A DNA stretch of 50,902 nt from Thermoleophilia bacterium UBA2241 (GCA_002347645.1 DDYF01000028.1:1-50902), one strand, 5' to 3'; counted from the first letter of the stretch, positions 1 to 8,537 are shown. Numbers and translations: made by a program. Notes: a model not told the origin generated them from the letters alone.

Positions 1-165
1 CACCACTACTCGGGACTTGACCCCGGAGTCTACGACCAGCGCCATCAGTGGCGCCATAGATCCCAGACACGCTTCTTGCGTCTGACCACCTACTGAGCAG
101 GTTGGCGACCTACGGAATGCAGACGCAGAGTCCAGCCGGAGGGAAACGCCATGTGCAGGCAGATC
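1..165. other. Left edge, no gene recognised
   Basis: A frame on the + strand is open from base 1 to a stop at about base 94, but I recognise no family in it and it may be chance. This stretch lies on the 3' side of the tRNA-Arg gene, where tRNA-integrating elements usually sit. I see no integrase in the bases available. Confidence 0.3.
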
Positions 166-241
166 TGGTGCCCCCGGCTGGAATCGAACCAGCGACACCA
201 GGTTTAGGAAACCTGTGCTCTATCCACTGAGCTACGAGGGC
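166..241 (-). tRNA. tRNA-Arg (anticodon CCT)
   Basis: The complement strand folds into a full cloverleaf. The 7-bp acceptor stem is formed by bases 235-241 and 170-176. The anticodon arm has the 7-base loop TTCCTAA with anticodon CCT, and the T arm carries TTCGATT. The discriminator is A and the 3' CCA is encoded (166-168). It decodes AGG arginine codons. The gene is intact, but its 5' half, bases 203-242, is repeated perfectly at 3241-3280. A -10-like TATTCT lies about 45 bases upstream (complement of 286-291), so in this arrangement its promoter would lie inside the tRNA-flanked segment. Confidence 0.95.
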
Positions 242-242
242 A
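203..242 (-). repeat. 40-bp direct repeat, left copy (tRNA 5' half)
   Basis: Bases 203-242 are identical to 3241-3280 in the same orientation. This copy covers the tRNA-Arg(CCT) from its first base through the anticodon loop. The two copies bound about 3 kb holding a ThDP enzyme and a dehydrogenase. This is the geometry of attL/attR sites left by tRNA-targeted integration, but no recombinase is visible between them. Confidence 0.9.
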
Positions 243-380
243 TTGTGCCGATGTGCAGGGCTTTTCACCTGCGGCGGCAGAGGTCAGAATACCACGGGTC
301 GCCGGTCGGCCGCCAAGTCCGCGGGAAACGTGCGGGGCCCGGTAACCGATGGCCCTCCACCCAAGGCCCCACGATGCCCG

Positions 381-2153
381 TCACTTCTCCTTGTTCCGGA
401 ACATCTTGAGCAGGGCGCGCGCACTCTCGACGGAGATCGAGTCGATCACACGCGGCAGCCCCACCGAGTCCTTCATGGCCGTGGCCCGGCTCGTGAGCGG
501 GAACTTCTCGTCAGCGTCGATGACCGCCTCGATCACGACGGGGCCGTCCGCCTGAAGGGCCGCCGCGAGCGCCGGGCCGACGTCCTCGGGTCGTTCGAGC
601 CGCCGGCCCTCGGCGCCGAACGCCCGGGCGATCGCCGCGAAGTCGACCTCGCCGAACATCGACGCGCAGTACCTGCCCTGGTACGACAGGGCCTGGACGT
701 CGTGGATCAGACCGAGGCGGTTGTTCTTGAGGATCACCCAAATGACGGGGATGCCGTACTCGACGGCGGTCAGCACCTCCATGCCCGTCATGAGGAAGTC
801 GCCGTCGCCGCAGACGCAGACGACCGGCGACGCCGGCTTGCCGAGCTTGGCGCCGATGCAGGCCGCGACGGACGACCCCATGCAGGCCAGGCCCGACGGG
901 AGGAAGTTCATCCCCTCCGGATACGCCTGGAAGTACCGCAGGATCCAGGAGTACGTGTTGCCCATGTCGCCGAAGACGATGGCGTCGCGAGGGAGGGCCG
1001 CGCGCAGCTCCCGCATGAGCCGCTGGGGCTTCATGGGCACGCTGTCGGACCAGCTCTCGTCTTCACTGAAGTACTGCGTCGAGTCCTTGAGCGCGCCCAG
1101 GTCGCGCGCCGGCTTCGGCGGCCGCGTGCTCAGGTAGGCGCCGACGGCGCGAAGTGTCGCGGCCGCGTCGGCGACGACGCCGAGGGTCACGGGGAAGTTC
1201 TTGCCAATCTCGTTCGGGTCGATGTCGACCTGGATGAGCGCCTTGGATGGGACGAGTTTCGGGTCCCAGGCGTGGCTGGTCATCTCACTGAGGTCGGCGC
1301 CCAGCACGAGCAGAACGTCGATATCGTCTCTCAGGTACGTGTTGGCCGCCTTCGCGCCCCTGATGCCCAGGCAGCCGAGCGAGAGGGGATGGTCCTCGGG
1401 GAACATGCCCTTCGCCTTCCCCGACGTGGCCACCGGGATCTGCAGGCGCTCGACGAATGCGGCCAGCGCCTCGTCCCCCGCCAGCCGGGCAGCGCCGTAA
1501 CCCATCAGCAGCGCCGGGCTGTCGGCCTCGTACAGCAGATCCCCGATCTCGGCGATCGTGGCCGGCTCGGGAACGGAGGCGTTGTCGAGCGGCCGGTAGG
1601 CCACGGCCGGAAGGATCTCCTCGTCTACCTTCTCGAGCTGGATGTTGGACGGGAACGCGAGGTGGACCGGGCCTGGACGACCCGACTGGGCCACCCGGAG
1701 CGCCGTTCTCAGCGTCCGGGACACGGTGTCCTTGTCGGTGATGAGCACGCTCATCTTCGTCATATGGCGGAACAGCGCGACCTGGTCGACGGAACGCCCG
1801 TAGCCCGTCGCCTCCTGATGGGCGCTGCGCCCGAAGGACTTGGTCCCCACCTGGCCGGTCACGACCAGGAGGGGGATCGAGTCCATGTGCGCGGCGGCGA
1901 CCCCGGTCACGGCGTTCGTCGCTCCGGGGCCGACGGTCGCGCAGCACACGCCCAGCCGGCCGGTGACGGCGGCGTAGCCGTAGGCCAGGAAAGCCGCGCC
2001 CGCCTCGTGCTTCGTCAGGACCGGCTTGATCGACGTGGCGCGGTAGAGCCCGTCGTAGAACGGGAGCACATGTGCGCCCGGCACGCCGAAGACGTACTCC
2101 ACGCCTTCCTGCTCCAAGTACTTGGCCGTGATGGCAGCCGTGGTGTCCTTCAT
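381..2153 (-). CDS. Acetolactate synthase large-subunit-like ThDP enzyme
   Basis: A 590-residue protein of the acetolactate synthase / pyruvate oxidase family, which uses thiamine diphosphate to decarboxylate 2-oxo acids and join the product to an acceptor. The N-terminal Pyr domain carries the cofactor-activating glutamate in KHEAGAAFLA (Glu50). The central domain follows, and the C-terminal PP domain has the GDG...NN ThDP-Mg motif at about residues 445-475 (GDGDFLMTG ... LKNN). The start is ATG behind GGAGGG. No regulatory small subunit (ilvN) lies beside it, so a catabolic ALS or a related carboligase is as likely as a branched-chain biosynthetic enzyme. It lies upstream of an SDR gene on the same strand, inside the tRNA-flanked segment. 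Confidence 0.88.
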   Translation of the reverse strand: MKDTTAAITAKYLEQEGVEYVFGVPGAHVLPFYDGLYRATSIKPVLTKHEAGAAFLAYGYAAVTGRLGVCCATVGPGATNAVTGVAAAHMDSIPLLVVTGQVGTKSFGRSAHQEATGYGRSVDQVALFRHMTKMSVLITDKDTVSRTLRTALRVAQSGRPGPVHLAFPSNIQLEKVDEEILPAVAYRPLDNASVPEPATIAEIGDLLYEADSPALLMGYGAARLAGDEALAAFVERLQIPVATSGKAKGMFPEDHPLSLGCLGIRGAKAANTYLRDDIDVLLVLGADLSEMTSHAWDPKLVPSKALIQVDIDPNEIGKNFPVTLGVVADAAATLRAVGAYLSTRPPKPARDLGALKDSTQYFSEDESWSDSVPMKPQRLMRELRAALPRDAIVFGDMGNTYSWILRYFQAYPEGMNFLPSGLACMGSSVAACIGAKLGKPASPVVCVCGDGDFLMTGMEVLTAVEYGIPVIWVILKNNRLGLIHDVQALSYQGRYCASMFGEVDFAAIARAFGAEGRRLERPEDVGPALAAALQADGPVVIEAVIDADEKFPLTSRATAMKDSVGLPRVIDSISVESARALLKMFRNKEK

Positions 2154-2245
2154 CTCGCCCTCCTGCCGACGAGGACGGTGCGGACGGCCTCAGTTAGAGG
2201 GCCGGTGCGCACACTGTACCCGGGCGCATGATGCTCAGGAAGCGT

Positions 2246-3055
2246 TCAGGATTCCGGCTCTGTCTCCTTTGCCACGGTCCGATCGACCATGCCGGGGGCG
2301 ACGAGCGCCAGCCAGCGCCCAAACTTCGCTCGCGTCGGTATGAGCGCCTCGCGCTTGCGCGCCGCCGCCGCCTCGAGGATGAGTCTCGCGCAGGTCTCCG
2401 GCGACATCGCGCCCTCCTCGTGACGCGAGACGCCTCCCCAGGGCCGGCCGTCACGGTCGAGCGCGCGAGTCCTCAGCTCAGTGGCCACCCACGGTGGGTA
2501 CACCAGAGTGACGGTGACGCCGGTACCCGCAAGCTCGATGCGCAGCGAGCCGAAGAAGCCGACGAGGGCGTGCTTGCCCGCGGTGTAGGCGTCGGCTCTC
2601 GCGTTGGCGAAGAAGCTCTTGAGTGAACCCAGGCTGACGATGCGACCCCTACTGGCCCTGAGGTACGGCAGGGCAGCGTGCGTGGGGTACACCTGCCCGT
2701 AGAAGTCGACCGCCATGACGCGCTCGAACACGCCGAGATCGGGCAGGTCGGTGAAGCGCGTCGTCATGTTGATGCCCGCGTTGTTGATCAGGGTGTCGAC
2801 GCGCCCGTACCGCTCGACTGTCTGCTCGACGAGCCGCCGGCACTGCTCCCGACTCGAGACGTCAGTCGGAATCGCCAGCGCCTCGCCGCCACGATTGCGG
2901 GACTCGCCGGCGACCTCCTCGAGCAGCTCGGTGCGGCGAGCAGCGAGCGTGAGCATCGCGCCCTGGCCGGCCAGCTCCAGGGCGAGCGCCCGGCCTATGC
3001 CGGCCGACGCGCCGGTCACGATGACCACGTTTTCGCGAAAGGTCCGATTGACCAT
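2246..3055 (-). CDS. Short-chain dehydrogenase/reductase (classical SDR)
   Basis: A 269-residue Rossmann-fold oxidoreductase. The NAD(P)-binding TGASAGIG motif is at residues 14-21, the structural NNAG at 91-94, the catalytic serine in IVSLGSL near 144, and the YxxxK pair in YTAGK at 157-161. I take the ATG at 3055 as the start because the glycine-rich loop then falls at the usual distance from the N-terminus. A longer frame reaches 3136 but adds an unlikely Arg-rich leader. The Shine-Dalgarno is weak. The gene ends about 90 bases from the ThDP enzyme start on the same strand. The substrate is not predictable. Both genes lie inside the 40-bp repeats. Confidence 0.88.
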   Translation of the reverse strand: MVNRTFRENVVIVTGASAGIGRALALELAGQGAMLTLAARRTELLEEVAGESRNRGGEALAIPTDVSSREQCRRLVEQTVERYGRVDTLINNAGINMTTRFTDLPDLGVFERVMAVDFYGQVYPTHAALPYLRASRGRIVSLGSLKSFFANARADAYTAGKHALVGFFGSLRIELAGTGVTVTLVYPPWVATELRTRALDRDGRPWGGVSRHEEGAMSPETCARLILEAAAARKREALIPTRAKFGRWLALVAPGMVDRTVAKETEPES

Positions 3056-3240
3056 GGCCGACCTGCGGATTCCCCGAATGACGAGGAGTCTACACCGGTG
3101 CCAACGGCTGGGCGGATTGCCAGGAAGTTGCTGCACCAGCGGGAAACTGCAGGCTCGAGGCTGGTTCGGCGGCGCGGCGAACGTGCCAGAATGCCCCGAT
3201 TTACCCTCGGACGGCCCCGTTCGAGCACCCTCCCTGCCCT

Positions 3241-3280
3241 TTTAGGAAACCTGTGCTCTATCCACTGAGCTACGAGGGCA
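3241..3280 (-). repeat. 40-bp direct repeat, right copy (truncated tRNA-Arg)
   Basis: A perfect copy of the 5' half of tRNA-Arg(CCT), from acceptor strand through anticodon loop. Beyond the loop the sequence diverges at once and no T arm or 3' acceptor strand follows, so it cannot yield a tRNA. A TACCAT -10-like hexamer (complement of 3291-3296) lies just upstream. If it is the original tRNA promoter, this copy could still be transcribed as a tRNA half. Translated, the repeat gives the familiar false peptide ALVAQWIEHR, which is not a protein. Confidence 0.9.
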
Positions 3281-3330
3281 CGCAGGCGGAATGGTAGCAC
3301 GGCGGCGCAGGCACCCGACCTCCTGCCGGT

Positions 3331-3468
3331 TCAACCCCATAGCGCGCAGATGGGCAGCATGACGACGCGTTCGTCGTAGCGAAACGCCCGCGGCCCGGTG
3401 TGGAAGAGGACGCCTGCGGCGAACCGTTCGCCGAGTCGGTCTCTCAGCCAAACGAGATGACGCGCTGC
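3331..3468 (-). pseudogene. C-terminal relic of a DUF4143-type ATPase
   Basis: The complement strand encodes about 45 residues ending in a stop at 3331, including WLRDRLGERFAAG, HTGPRAF and MLPICALW. This matches what I recall of the extreme C-terminus of AAA/DUF4143 family ATPases (pattern WLRDRL..RF.AGV..HTG....PISALW). The frame continues upstream only into the 3' end of the saccharopine-dehydrogenase-like gene, where it no longer looks coding. The rest of a roughly 400-residue protein is missing. It lies directly beside the truncated tRNA, consistent with a rearrangement junction. Confidence 0.6.
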
Positions 3469-3490
3469 GTCGCTGGGAGGCGCTGCTGCG

Positions 3491-4696
3491 TCAGACCCGC
3501 AGCTCCTCGTCGGCCGGCAGATCGACCACACCCCACGGCGCGCCGTGCTTGGGCATCAGCTCAAGGAACGGCGCCGGGTCGATCTGCTCCGGCGCGAACA
3601 CGCCGTGGCCAGGTACCTGGCCGCGGACCAGCATGATCGCGCCGCAGGCGGCCGGCACGCCGGTCTGCCAGCCCGTGCCCTGCACGCCGTGCTTCTCGTA
3701 GGCCTCGTCGTGGGACGTGACCTGGTACATGTACCGGCGCACACGCTTACCGCCGATGGTCCCTTCGGCCAGCGTGCCGACGCACACCGCGCCGTGCATC
3801 TTGCCGATGAGGTCCACCGACTTCGGCAGGCGCGACACGAGCAGGTCGAGCGGCCGGAACCGGCAGCCCTGGAACTCGATCTCCTTGTTGTGGTCGAACC
3901 CGAGCCGCCGCCAGGCCAGCAGCAGGTTCGCCCAGTCCGGGTCGAGCGCGATGAAGAAGTCCGCGTTCTTCAGCCCCTTGTCGCCGAGGAAGAGCGGCAT
4001 GAGTTGCGACTCCTCGTGGTCCACGTTCCACACCGTGAGCTTCCCGACCGGCTTCGGGAACGTGAAGTCGAAGTTCTTGGAGAGCGACTGCCTGCGGATC
4101 AGCTTGCCGTCCTCGAAGGCGTGCGGCGGGAGGATGAGGCACTCCTCGACCATCGTGGTCGGCGAGAAGCTCGGCGCGTAGTCCACACCCTCAGCGCTTG
4201 AGTTGTCGCCGTCGAGCACCGTGAGCCGCTCGACGGTGTCGAACTGGTCGTAAAGGGCGCGCGCGAAGACGTCGCTCGCGCCGGGGTCAATGCCGAAGAA
4301 GACGAGCCCGGTGAGCCCGGCCTTCTTGAACTCGTCGCTCAGCGCCAGCTCCTCGTCGACGTCGGCCGTGCCGACCACGTCGCGAGGACCGGCCGCCGCC
4401 ATGTCCAGGTAATGGGTGCCGGCCTCCAAGCAGGCGGCCATGACGTCCAGGTTCACCTCGGGGATGAGGCCGTTGATCACGAGGTCGACGCTGGCCAGCG
4501 CCTCGACCAGGGCCTCCCTGTCGTGGACGTCGAGCTGGAGCGTCTCGGCCTTGCCGGCGGGGAGCTTGCCGGCGACCACCTGCGGCCGCGTCTCGTCGAT
4601 GTCGGCGAGGACGACCTTGTCCACCTCCGGCACGCTCGCGACCGTCCGCGCGGTGACCTCGCCGACAGATCCGACGCCGAGTTGAAGAACACGCAT
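3491..4696 (-). CDS. Saccharopine dehydrogenase-like oxidoreductase
   Basis: A 401-residue member of the saccharopine / carboxynorspermidine dehydrogenase family. An N-terminal Rossmann domain has LGVGSVG at residues 6-12 followed by an acidic residue after the second strand (LADID). A large C-terminal substrate domain follows. The start is ATG 4696 behind a strong GAGGAGGA. A longer frame to 5155 runs through the divergent regulator and is not credible. The family reduces or oxidises amino-acid imine adducts (saccharopine, carboxyspermidine, some lysine dehydrogenases). The exact substrate is not deducible. It is divergent from the MerR-GAF regulator at 4836, which probably controls it. Confidence 0.85.
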   Translation of the reverse strand: MRVLQLGVGSVGEVTARTVASVPEVDKVVLADIDETRPQVVAGKLPAGKAETLQLDVHDREALVEALASVDLVINGLIPEVNLDVMAACLEAGTHYLDMAAAGPRDVVGTADVDEELALSDEFKKAGLTGLVFFGIDPGASDVFARALYDQFDTVERLTVLDGDNSSAEGVDYAPSFSPTTMVEECLILPPHAFEDGKLIRRQSLSKNFDFTFPKPVGKLTVWNVDHEESQLMPLFLGDKGLKNADFFIALDPDWANLLLAWRRLGFDHNKEIEFQGCRFRPLDLLVSRLPKSVDLIGKMHGAVCVGTLAEGTIGGKRVRRYMYQVTSHDEAYEKHGVQGTGWQTGVPAACGAIMLVRGQVPGHGVFAPEQIDPAPFLELMPKHGAPWGVVDLPADEELRV

Positions 4697-4835
4697 GGCT
4701 ACTTCCTCCTCATTGAATTCCTGAATGATGCTAGCAGTCTTTTTAATCATTTCCAGGAGAAACTCATCAATGAACTTGACAACTGACCTCGCAAGAACTT
4801 CAACATAGCTGACAGTTCCGACGAGGAGGCATGCG
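4697..4835. promoter_or_regulatory. AT-rich divergent control region
   Basis: This 139-base gap is strikingly AT-rich against its GC-rich surroundings. On the + strand a consensus TTGACA lies at 4776-4781 with only a weak -10 (around 4799-4806). On the - strand a TTGATG and a TTAAAA are 18 bases apart. Related ACTGAC / CTGACAG words (about 4781-4815) could be operator half-sites. Both flanking genes have strong ribosome binding sites (GAGGAGGA and GAGGAGG). A MerR-type regulator acting here on its own gene and on the oxidoreductase is inference. Confidence 0.5.
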
Positions 4836-5960
4836 GTGGCGTACCTGAACGTGCAGCGGGCCGCGCTGCGGCTGGGCGTGGCGCCGCACACCGTGCGCCG
4901 GTGGACGGCGAGCGGCCTGCTGCCGTGCACGCGCACCGCCGGCGGGCACCGGCGCATCCGCGAAGAGGACGTCGCCGCGCTCGCCCAGCAGATCGGCGGC
5001 AGCACGCATCTGGAGGCCCGCCGCGCACGCGAGCGCGAGGTCGAGACGTTGCTCGAGACCTCGCTGGCACTGGTCGGCCGGCTGGAGTTGCCCGACCTCC
5101 TCAGGGAGATCGCCGAGCGGCTCACGCGGCTCATGGAGTGCGACTTCTGCGCCATCTCGACCTACGACGCGGCGGCGCAGTCCATCTCGACGCTCGCGGA
5201 CTTCGACGCCGGCGGGCGCCGGCTGCCGGATATCGCGCAGTACCCGTTGTCGAGGTTCCCGCTGACCCGCCGGGTGCTCGAGGAGCAGACGCCGGCGGTG
5301 GTCAACGCGGGTGACCCCGCGGCCGATCCTCACGAGCTGCGCGAGCTGGTGCGCGAGGGCGACAAGAGCCTGCTGCTGGTGCCGCTCGTGTTCCGCGGAG
5401 AGTCCATCGGGCTCGTTGAGCTGATGGACCACAGGCGAGAGCGCCGCTATTCGCGCCAGGAGTTGCGCATCTGCACCGGCGTGGCTGGGCAGGCCGCGGT
5501 GGCGCTGCACAACGCGCAGTTGTTCAGCCGGGAGCGCTCGGCGACGCGGGAGATCGACCGGCTCTGCGCCCAACTCGACGGCGTGGACGCTGTGCTCGTC
5601 GGGCTCGGCGTTGCGCAGGAGGCCGTTGCGCTGCTGTACGCGGCGGCTCGCGGCGCTTGCGAACTCCTCGGCGCCACCAGCTGCGTCGTGGCCGCCGAGG
5701 GCATCAGCGCCGGCCACGCCGCGCACTCGGCCTCTCCGGCCGGCGTAGACGACGCCTTGCGGCTCGAGACTGTCCCCGGGGCCGAACTGCTGACCGTGCA
5801 CTCCGCAGGCGGTGCGAAGGTCGGCATGACGTTGTCGCTGCCACGTCCGTCCAGGCCCGGCGAGGGCCATGTGCTGCGTCTCCTCGCCGCCGCGACCGCC
5901 GCCCAGCTGCGCCGGCTGGACTCAAGCAGCGGAGCCAGGAGCAGAAGTCCCCTTAGGTAG
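4836..5960 (+). CDS. MerR-type HTH regulator with GAF domain
   Basis: A 374-residue cytoplasmic regulator. Residues 1-52 form a MerR-like winged helix-turn-helix (LGVAPHTVRRWTASGLLPC, then TAGGHRRI at the wing). Residues about 70-225 form a GAF sensor domain, opening with LLETSLALVGRLELPDLL. The last 120 residues look like a second, degenerate GAF-like segment. The start is GTG 4836, seven bases after GAGGAGG. An ATG five bases earlier is out of frame. It is divergent from the saccharopine-dehydrogenase-like gene, the usual placement of a local regulator. GAF domains bind small molecules or sense redox state, but no ligand can be assigned. HTH plus GAF is a recognised but minor MerR architecture. 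Confidence 0.85.
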   Translation: MAYLNVQRAALRLGVAPHTVRRWTASGLLPCTRTAGGHRRIREEDVAALAQQIGGSTHLEARRAREREVETLLETSLALVGRLELPDLLREIAERLTRLMECDFCAISTYDAAAQSISTLADFDAGGRRLPDIAQYPLSRFPLTRRVLEEQTPAVVNAGDPAADPHELRELVREGDKSLLLVPLVFRGESIGLVELMDHRRERRYSRQELRICTGVAGQAAVALHNAQLFSRERSATREIDRLCAQLDGVDAVLVGLGVAQEAVALLYAAARGACELLGATSCVVAAEGISAGHAAHSASPAGVDDALRLETVPGAELLTVHSAGGAKVGMTLSLPRPSRPGEGHVLRLLAAATAAQLRRLDSSSGARSRSPLR

Positions 5961-6075
5961 TCGCCGATCGTTGAGGCCGGTGGGACCAGGACGGGTTGCT
6001 GACGAGCTGCTGAATCTGTGGAAAGGATGCGGCGCCGCAGTGCCGGAGGCTCCTCTGACTGGCCACGAGCCCCGG

Positions 6076-6846
6076 TCACTCCTTGCCGGCGCGCCTGAAC
6101 ACAAGCGCGGTCGGAGTCCCGGCCGCGATGAGCGTCAGCCAGACGATCGAGATGACAGCGATCTCGAAGGTGTCGCCGCGGTCGCTGCCCTTGATCGCCG
6201 AGACGACGACCAGAGCGAGAATCGCGAGAGCCAAGCTCGCCCTGAGCAGCCAGCGCAAAGCCCGCTCGATCCCGGTCTTGCCGGCGAACACGGGCGCGAC
6301 GCAGAGGCACACGACGCTCATGAGCAGGTAGCCGAGCTCCTCGAGCGCGATGAACACGCCGTTCGGGTTGTACTGCGTGAGCATCGCCCAGCCGTCAAGC
6401 TGGCCCTTCTCCAGGCTGATCTGCATCACGGTCGGCTGCAGGTAGTAGTCGATGAGGAGGACGGCGGAGGCGAGAACGGCGACGCACAACCCGACGAGGC
6501 TGAAGACGCGCCTGGAGGGCGGAGCCCAGGAGTGGATCGCTGCGACCAGGGCGACGAAGAGGAGCATCAGCAACATGGCGGGATACATCCACAGGTAGTC
6601 GCCCGGCCACTGGGCGGCGATCTCCGGCCCGGTGAAGGGGTAAGGCACCTTGTCCGGGAGTGCGGTCATGGCCAGTGCCCAGGTCACGGCCGTCACGACG
6701 GCGACGAGGATGGAGACCAAGAACCCGAACCGATACACGTAGGTACCATGGGCCACGGCGACTGCTGACCTGCTGCCCAGCTCCGTGCTGATCCTTCTCA
6801 AGGCACCACGCGCCCGGTCTCCGCCCCGGCGCTCTCTGGCCAGCAC
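6076..6846 (-). CDS. Six-span integral membrane protein, unknown function
   Basis: I do not recognise this family. The 256-residue frame has about six hydrophobic segments: near residues 38-60, 80-105, 112-135, 155-180, 188-210 and 218-242. The loop between the first two holds PDKVPYPFTGPEIAAQWPGD and is probably extracytoplasmic. No catalytic motif stands out. The start is uncertain. The longest frame begins at GTG 6846 with no clear ribosome binding site, and a GTG at 6756 would remove an Arg-rich leader and start just before the first span. It converges on the MerR-GAF gene with about 115 bases between them and no strong terminator hairpin. Confidence 0.65.
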   Translation of the reverse strand: MLARERRGGDRARGALRRISTELGSRSAVAVAHGTYVYRFGFLVSILVAVVTAVTWALAMTALPDKVPYPFTGPEIAAQWPGDYLWMYPAMLLMLLFVALVAAIHSWAPPSRRVFSLVGLCVAVLASAVLLIDYYLQPTVMQISLEKGQLDGWAMLTQYNPNGVFIALEELGYLLMSVVCLCVAPVFAGKTGIERALRWLLRASLALAILALVVVSAIKGSDRGDTFEIAVISIVWLTLIAAGTPTALVFRRAGKE

Positions 6847-6951
6847 ATCGAGGCATGGCCAGAGGAGACCCTCGCCCTCTGCCCCAGGAGCCGTGCGCCC
6901 CTATCGACTCCCAGACTCGTGCCGGCTGTTCGATGCGAAGGGCGAACCTGA

Positions 6952-8469
6952 CTACTTCACGGTCACGTAGTCGTACTTGGCCGACCACTTCGCGACGTGG
7001 AGCGAGCAGGCCGGGTGGTAGGCGCGGATGCGCCACTTGCCTCTCGCCGGGAAGTTCAGCGCCTTCGAGTAGCGCGAGTAGGTCGAGTAGTTGGCGACGC
7101 GGGCCTTGACGTAGCCGTACTTCTTCCACGTGCCGCTGGCCGTCTTCTTCCAGCGGTAGATCTTGACCGGGTAGGTGCCCGCCTTGTGACGGGGCCTCAG
7201 CGACCCGTACACGGTCTTGGCCTTGCCCTTGTACATGACGAGCGGCGCCACGGGGTTGCCCACGGTGACGGCCTTGAGCGAGGCCGGCTGCAGCAGCACG
7301 CTGACGCTGTTCGCCTCGTAGTTGGCCGTCACCAGATCCTTGCGACCATCGCCGTTCAGGTCGGCGCCGGCGAGCTCCAGGGGGCCGTCGTCGGTCGCGA
7401 ACGACAGCTGCTCGCCCAGGGCGTCGCTGCCCGCCAGGGTGCCGTCACCGTTGCCGAGCCGGACGTAGACGGCGCTGTAGTCGAACTGCCAGTCGTAGGG
7501 AGGAAGCGGAGAGTAGGTGCGGGAGTGGTTGGCCGTCGCCACGTCGGGGTTACCGTCGTTGTCGAGATCGGCGATGACGATGGAGCGGATGTAGAACATC
7601 CCGGCCCCCATGGTGAAGTCGGTCCGGGCGCCGAAACCGCCGGCGCCGTCGCCGAGCCGTACGCCGACCGTGTAGCCGCTCCAGTTGGAGGCCACCAGGT
7701 CCGGATCGCCGTCCTTGTCGAGATCGCCCGCGGCGATCGCCTGCGGAGAATCGCCGGTGGCGAAGTCGGTCTTGGGGGCGAAGCCGCCGGCGCCGTCGCC
7801 GAGCAGCACGCTGACGGTGGCGGCGTCCGCGTTGGCCGTCGCCAGGTCGCGGTCGCCGTCGTTGTCGAAGTCGGCCACGGCGATGGCGACTGGTGCGTCG
7901 CCGGTGGCGAAGTCGGACCTGGGGGCGAAGCCGCCGCTGCCGTCGCCGAGCAGCACGCTGACGCTGTCGCCCAGTATGTTGGCCGTCGCCACGTCCGGTT
8001 TGCCGTCCCGGTCGAAGTCGGCGACGGCGACCGAGGCGGGGAAGTCGCCGGTGGTCGCGTCGATCCTGGCGGCGAAACCGCCGCTGCCGTCGCCGAGGTG
8101 CACGCTGACGGTGTTGGCCAGGTCGTCCCAGTAACCTGGAGCGACCGTCACCGCGTCCAGCTTGCCGTCCTTGTTGAAGTCGGCAACGGCGACCGACTCG
8201 CGGGCGTCGCCGGTGAACTCGTCCAACCTGGCGGCGAAACCGCCGCTGCCGTTGCCGAGCAGCACGCTGACGGAGCCCGGGTGGGCCGTCACCAGATCGG
8301 GCCTGCCGTCGTTGTTGAAGTCACCGACGGCGACGCTCTTGGGAAGGGGGCCGGTCGCGTGGTGGCTCGATTTGAAGTCGAGGGCTTGGGCTCGGGCGAC
8401 TCCGGCCACGCCGCCGAGGACGAGGGCGAGCAGCAAGACGCAGGGGAAGAGCGCCGGGCGCAGTCTCAT
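6952..8469 (-). CDS. Secreted FG-GAP/VCBS seven-bladed propeller protein
   Basis: A 505-residue exported protein. It has a signal peptide (MRLRPALFPC, hydrophobic core, cleavage near ARAQA), then seven FG-GAP/VCBS repeats of about 50 residues, each with a calcium-type D-x-[ND]-x-DG loop (DFNNDGRPD, DFNKDGKLD, DFDRDGKPD, DFDNDGDRD, DLDKDGDPD, DLDNDGNPD, DLNGDGRKD). Seven repeats predict one closed seven-bladed propeller. A C-terminal domain of about 100 residues (from GSLRPRHKAGTY on) resembles the C-terminal domain of the exported protein at 29076-30278. A surface binding or adhesion role is likely from family knowledge. No anchor is visible, so it may be released or held by its C-terminal domain. 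Confidence 0.88.
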   Translation of the reverse strand: MRLRPALFPCVLLLALVLGGVAGVARAQALDFKSSHHATGPLPKSVAVGDFNNDGRPDLVTAHPGSVSVLLGNGSGGFAARLDEFTGDARESVAVADFNKDGKLDAVTVAPGYWDDLANTVSVHLGDGSGGFAARIDATTGDFPASVAVADFDRDGKPDVATANILGDSVSVLLGDGSGGFAPRSDFATGDAPVAIAVADFDNDGDRDLATANADAATVSVLLGDGAGGFAPKTDFATGDSPQAIAAGDLDKDGDPDLVASNWSGYTVGVRLGDGAGGFGARTDFTMGAGMFYIRSIVIADLDNDGNPDVATANHSRTYSPLPPYDWQFDYSAVYVRLGNGDGTLAGSDALGEQLSFATDDGPLELAGADLNGDGRKDLVTANYEANSVSVLLQPASLKAVTVGNPVAPLVMYKGKAKTVYGSLRPRHKAGTYPVKIYRWKKTASGTWKKYGYVKARVANYSTYSRYSKALNFPARGKWRIRAYHPACSLHVAKWSAKYDYVTVK

Positions 8470-8537
8470 GGCGTGCCTCTCTTCGGCGTGGGTGCGGCCA
8501 AAGGGAGCCCCCCGGCCCTTCGCCGCTATCGTACACC

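Noticed and set aside
243..2231. 662-codon open frame on the + strand opposite the ThDP enzyme
   Set aside because: Its composition (Arg, Gly, His, Asp rich, no hydrophobic core) is that of an antisense shadow of a GC-rich gene. The opposite strand has a complete ThDP enzyme with all motifs.
3016..3300. 94-codon frame with the peptide ALVAQWIEHR on the complement strand
   Set aside because: It is the translation of the truncated tRNA-Arg repeat plus the 5' end of the SDR gene. This peptide is a well-known false protein produced by tRNA genes.
4697..5155. Longer N-terminus for the saccharopine-dehydrogenase-like protein
   Set aside because: It runs backwards through the MerR-GAF gene, and a perfect ribosome site fits ATG 4696.
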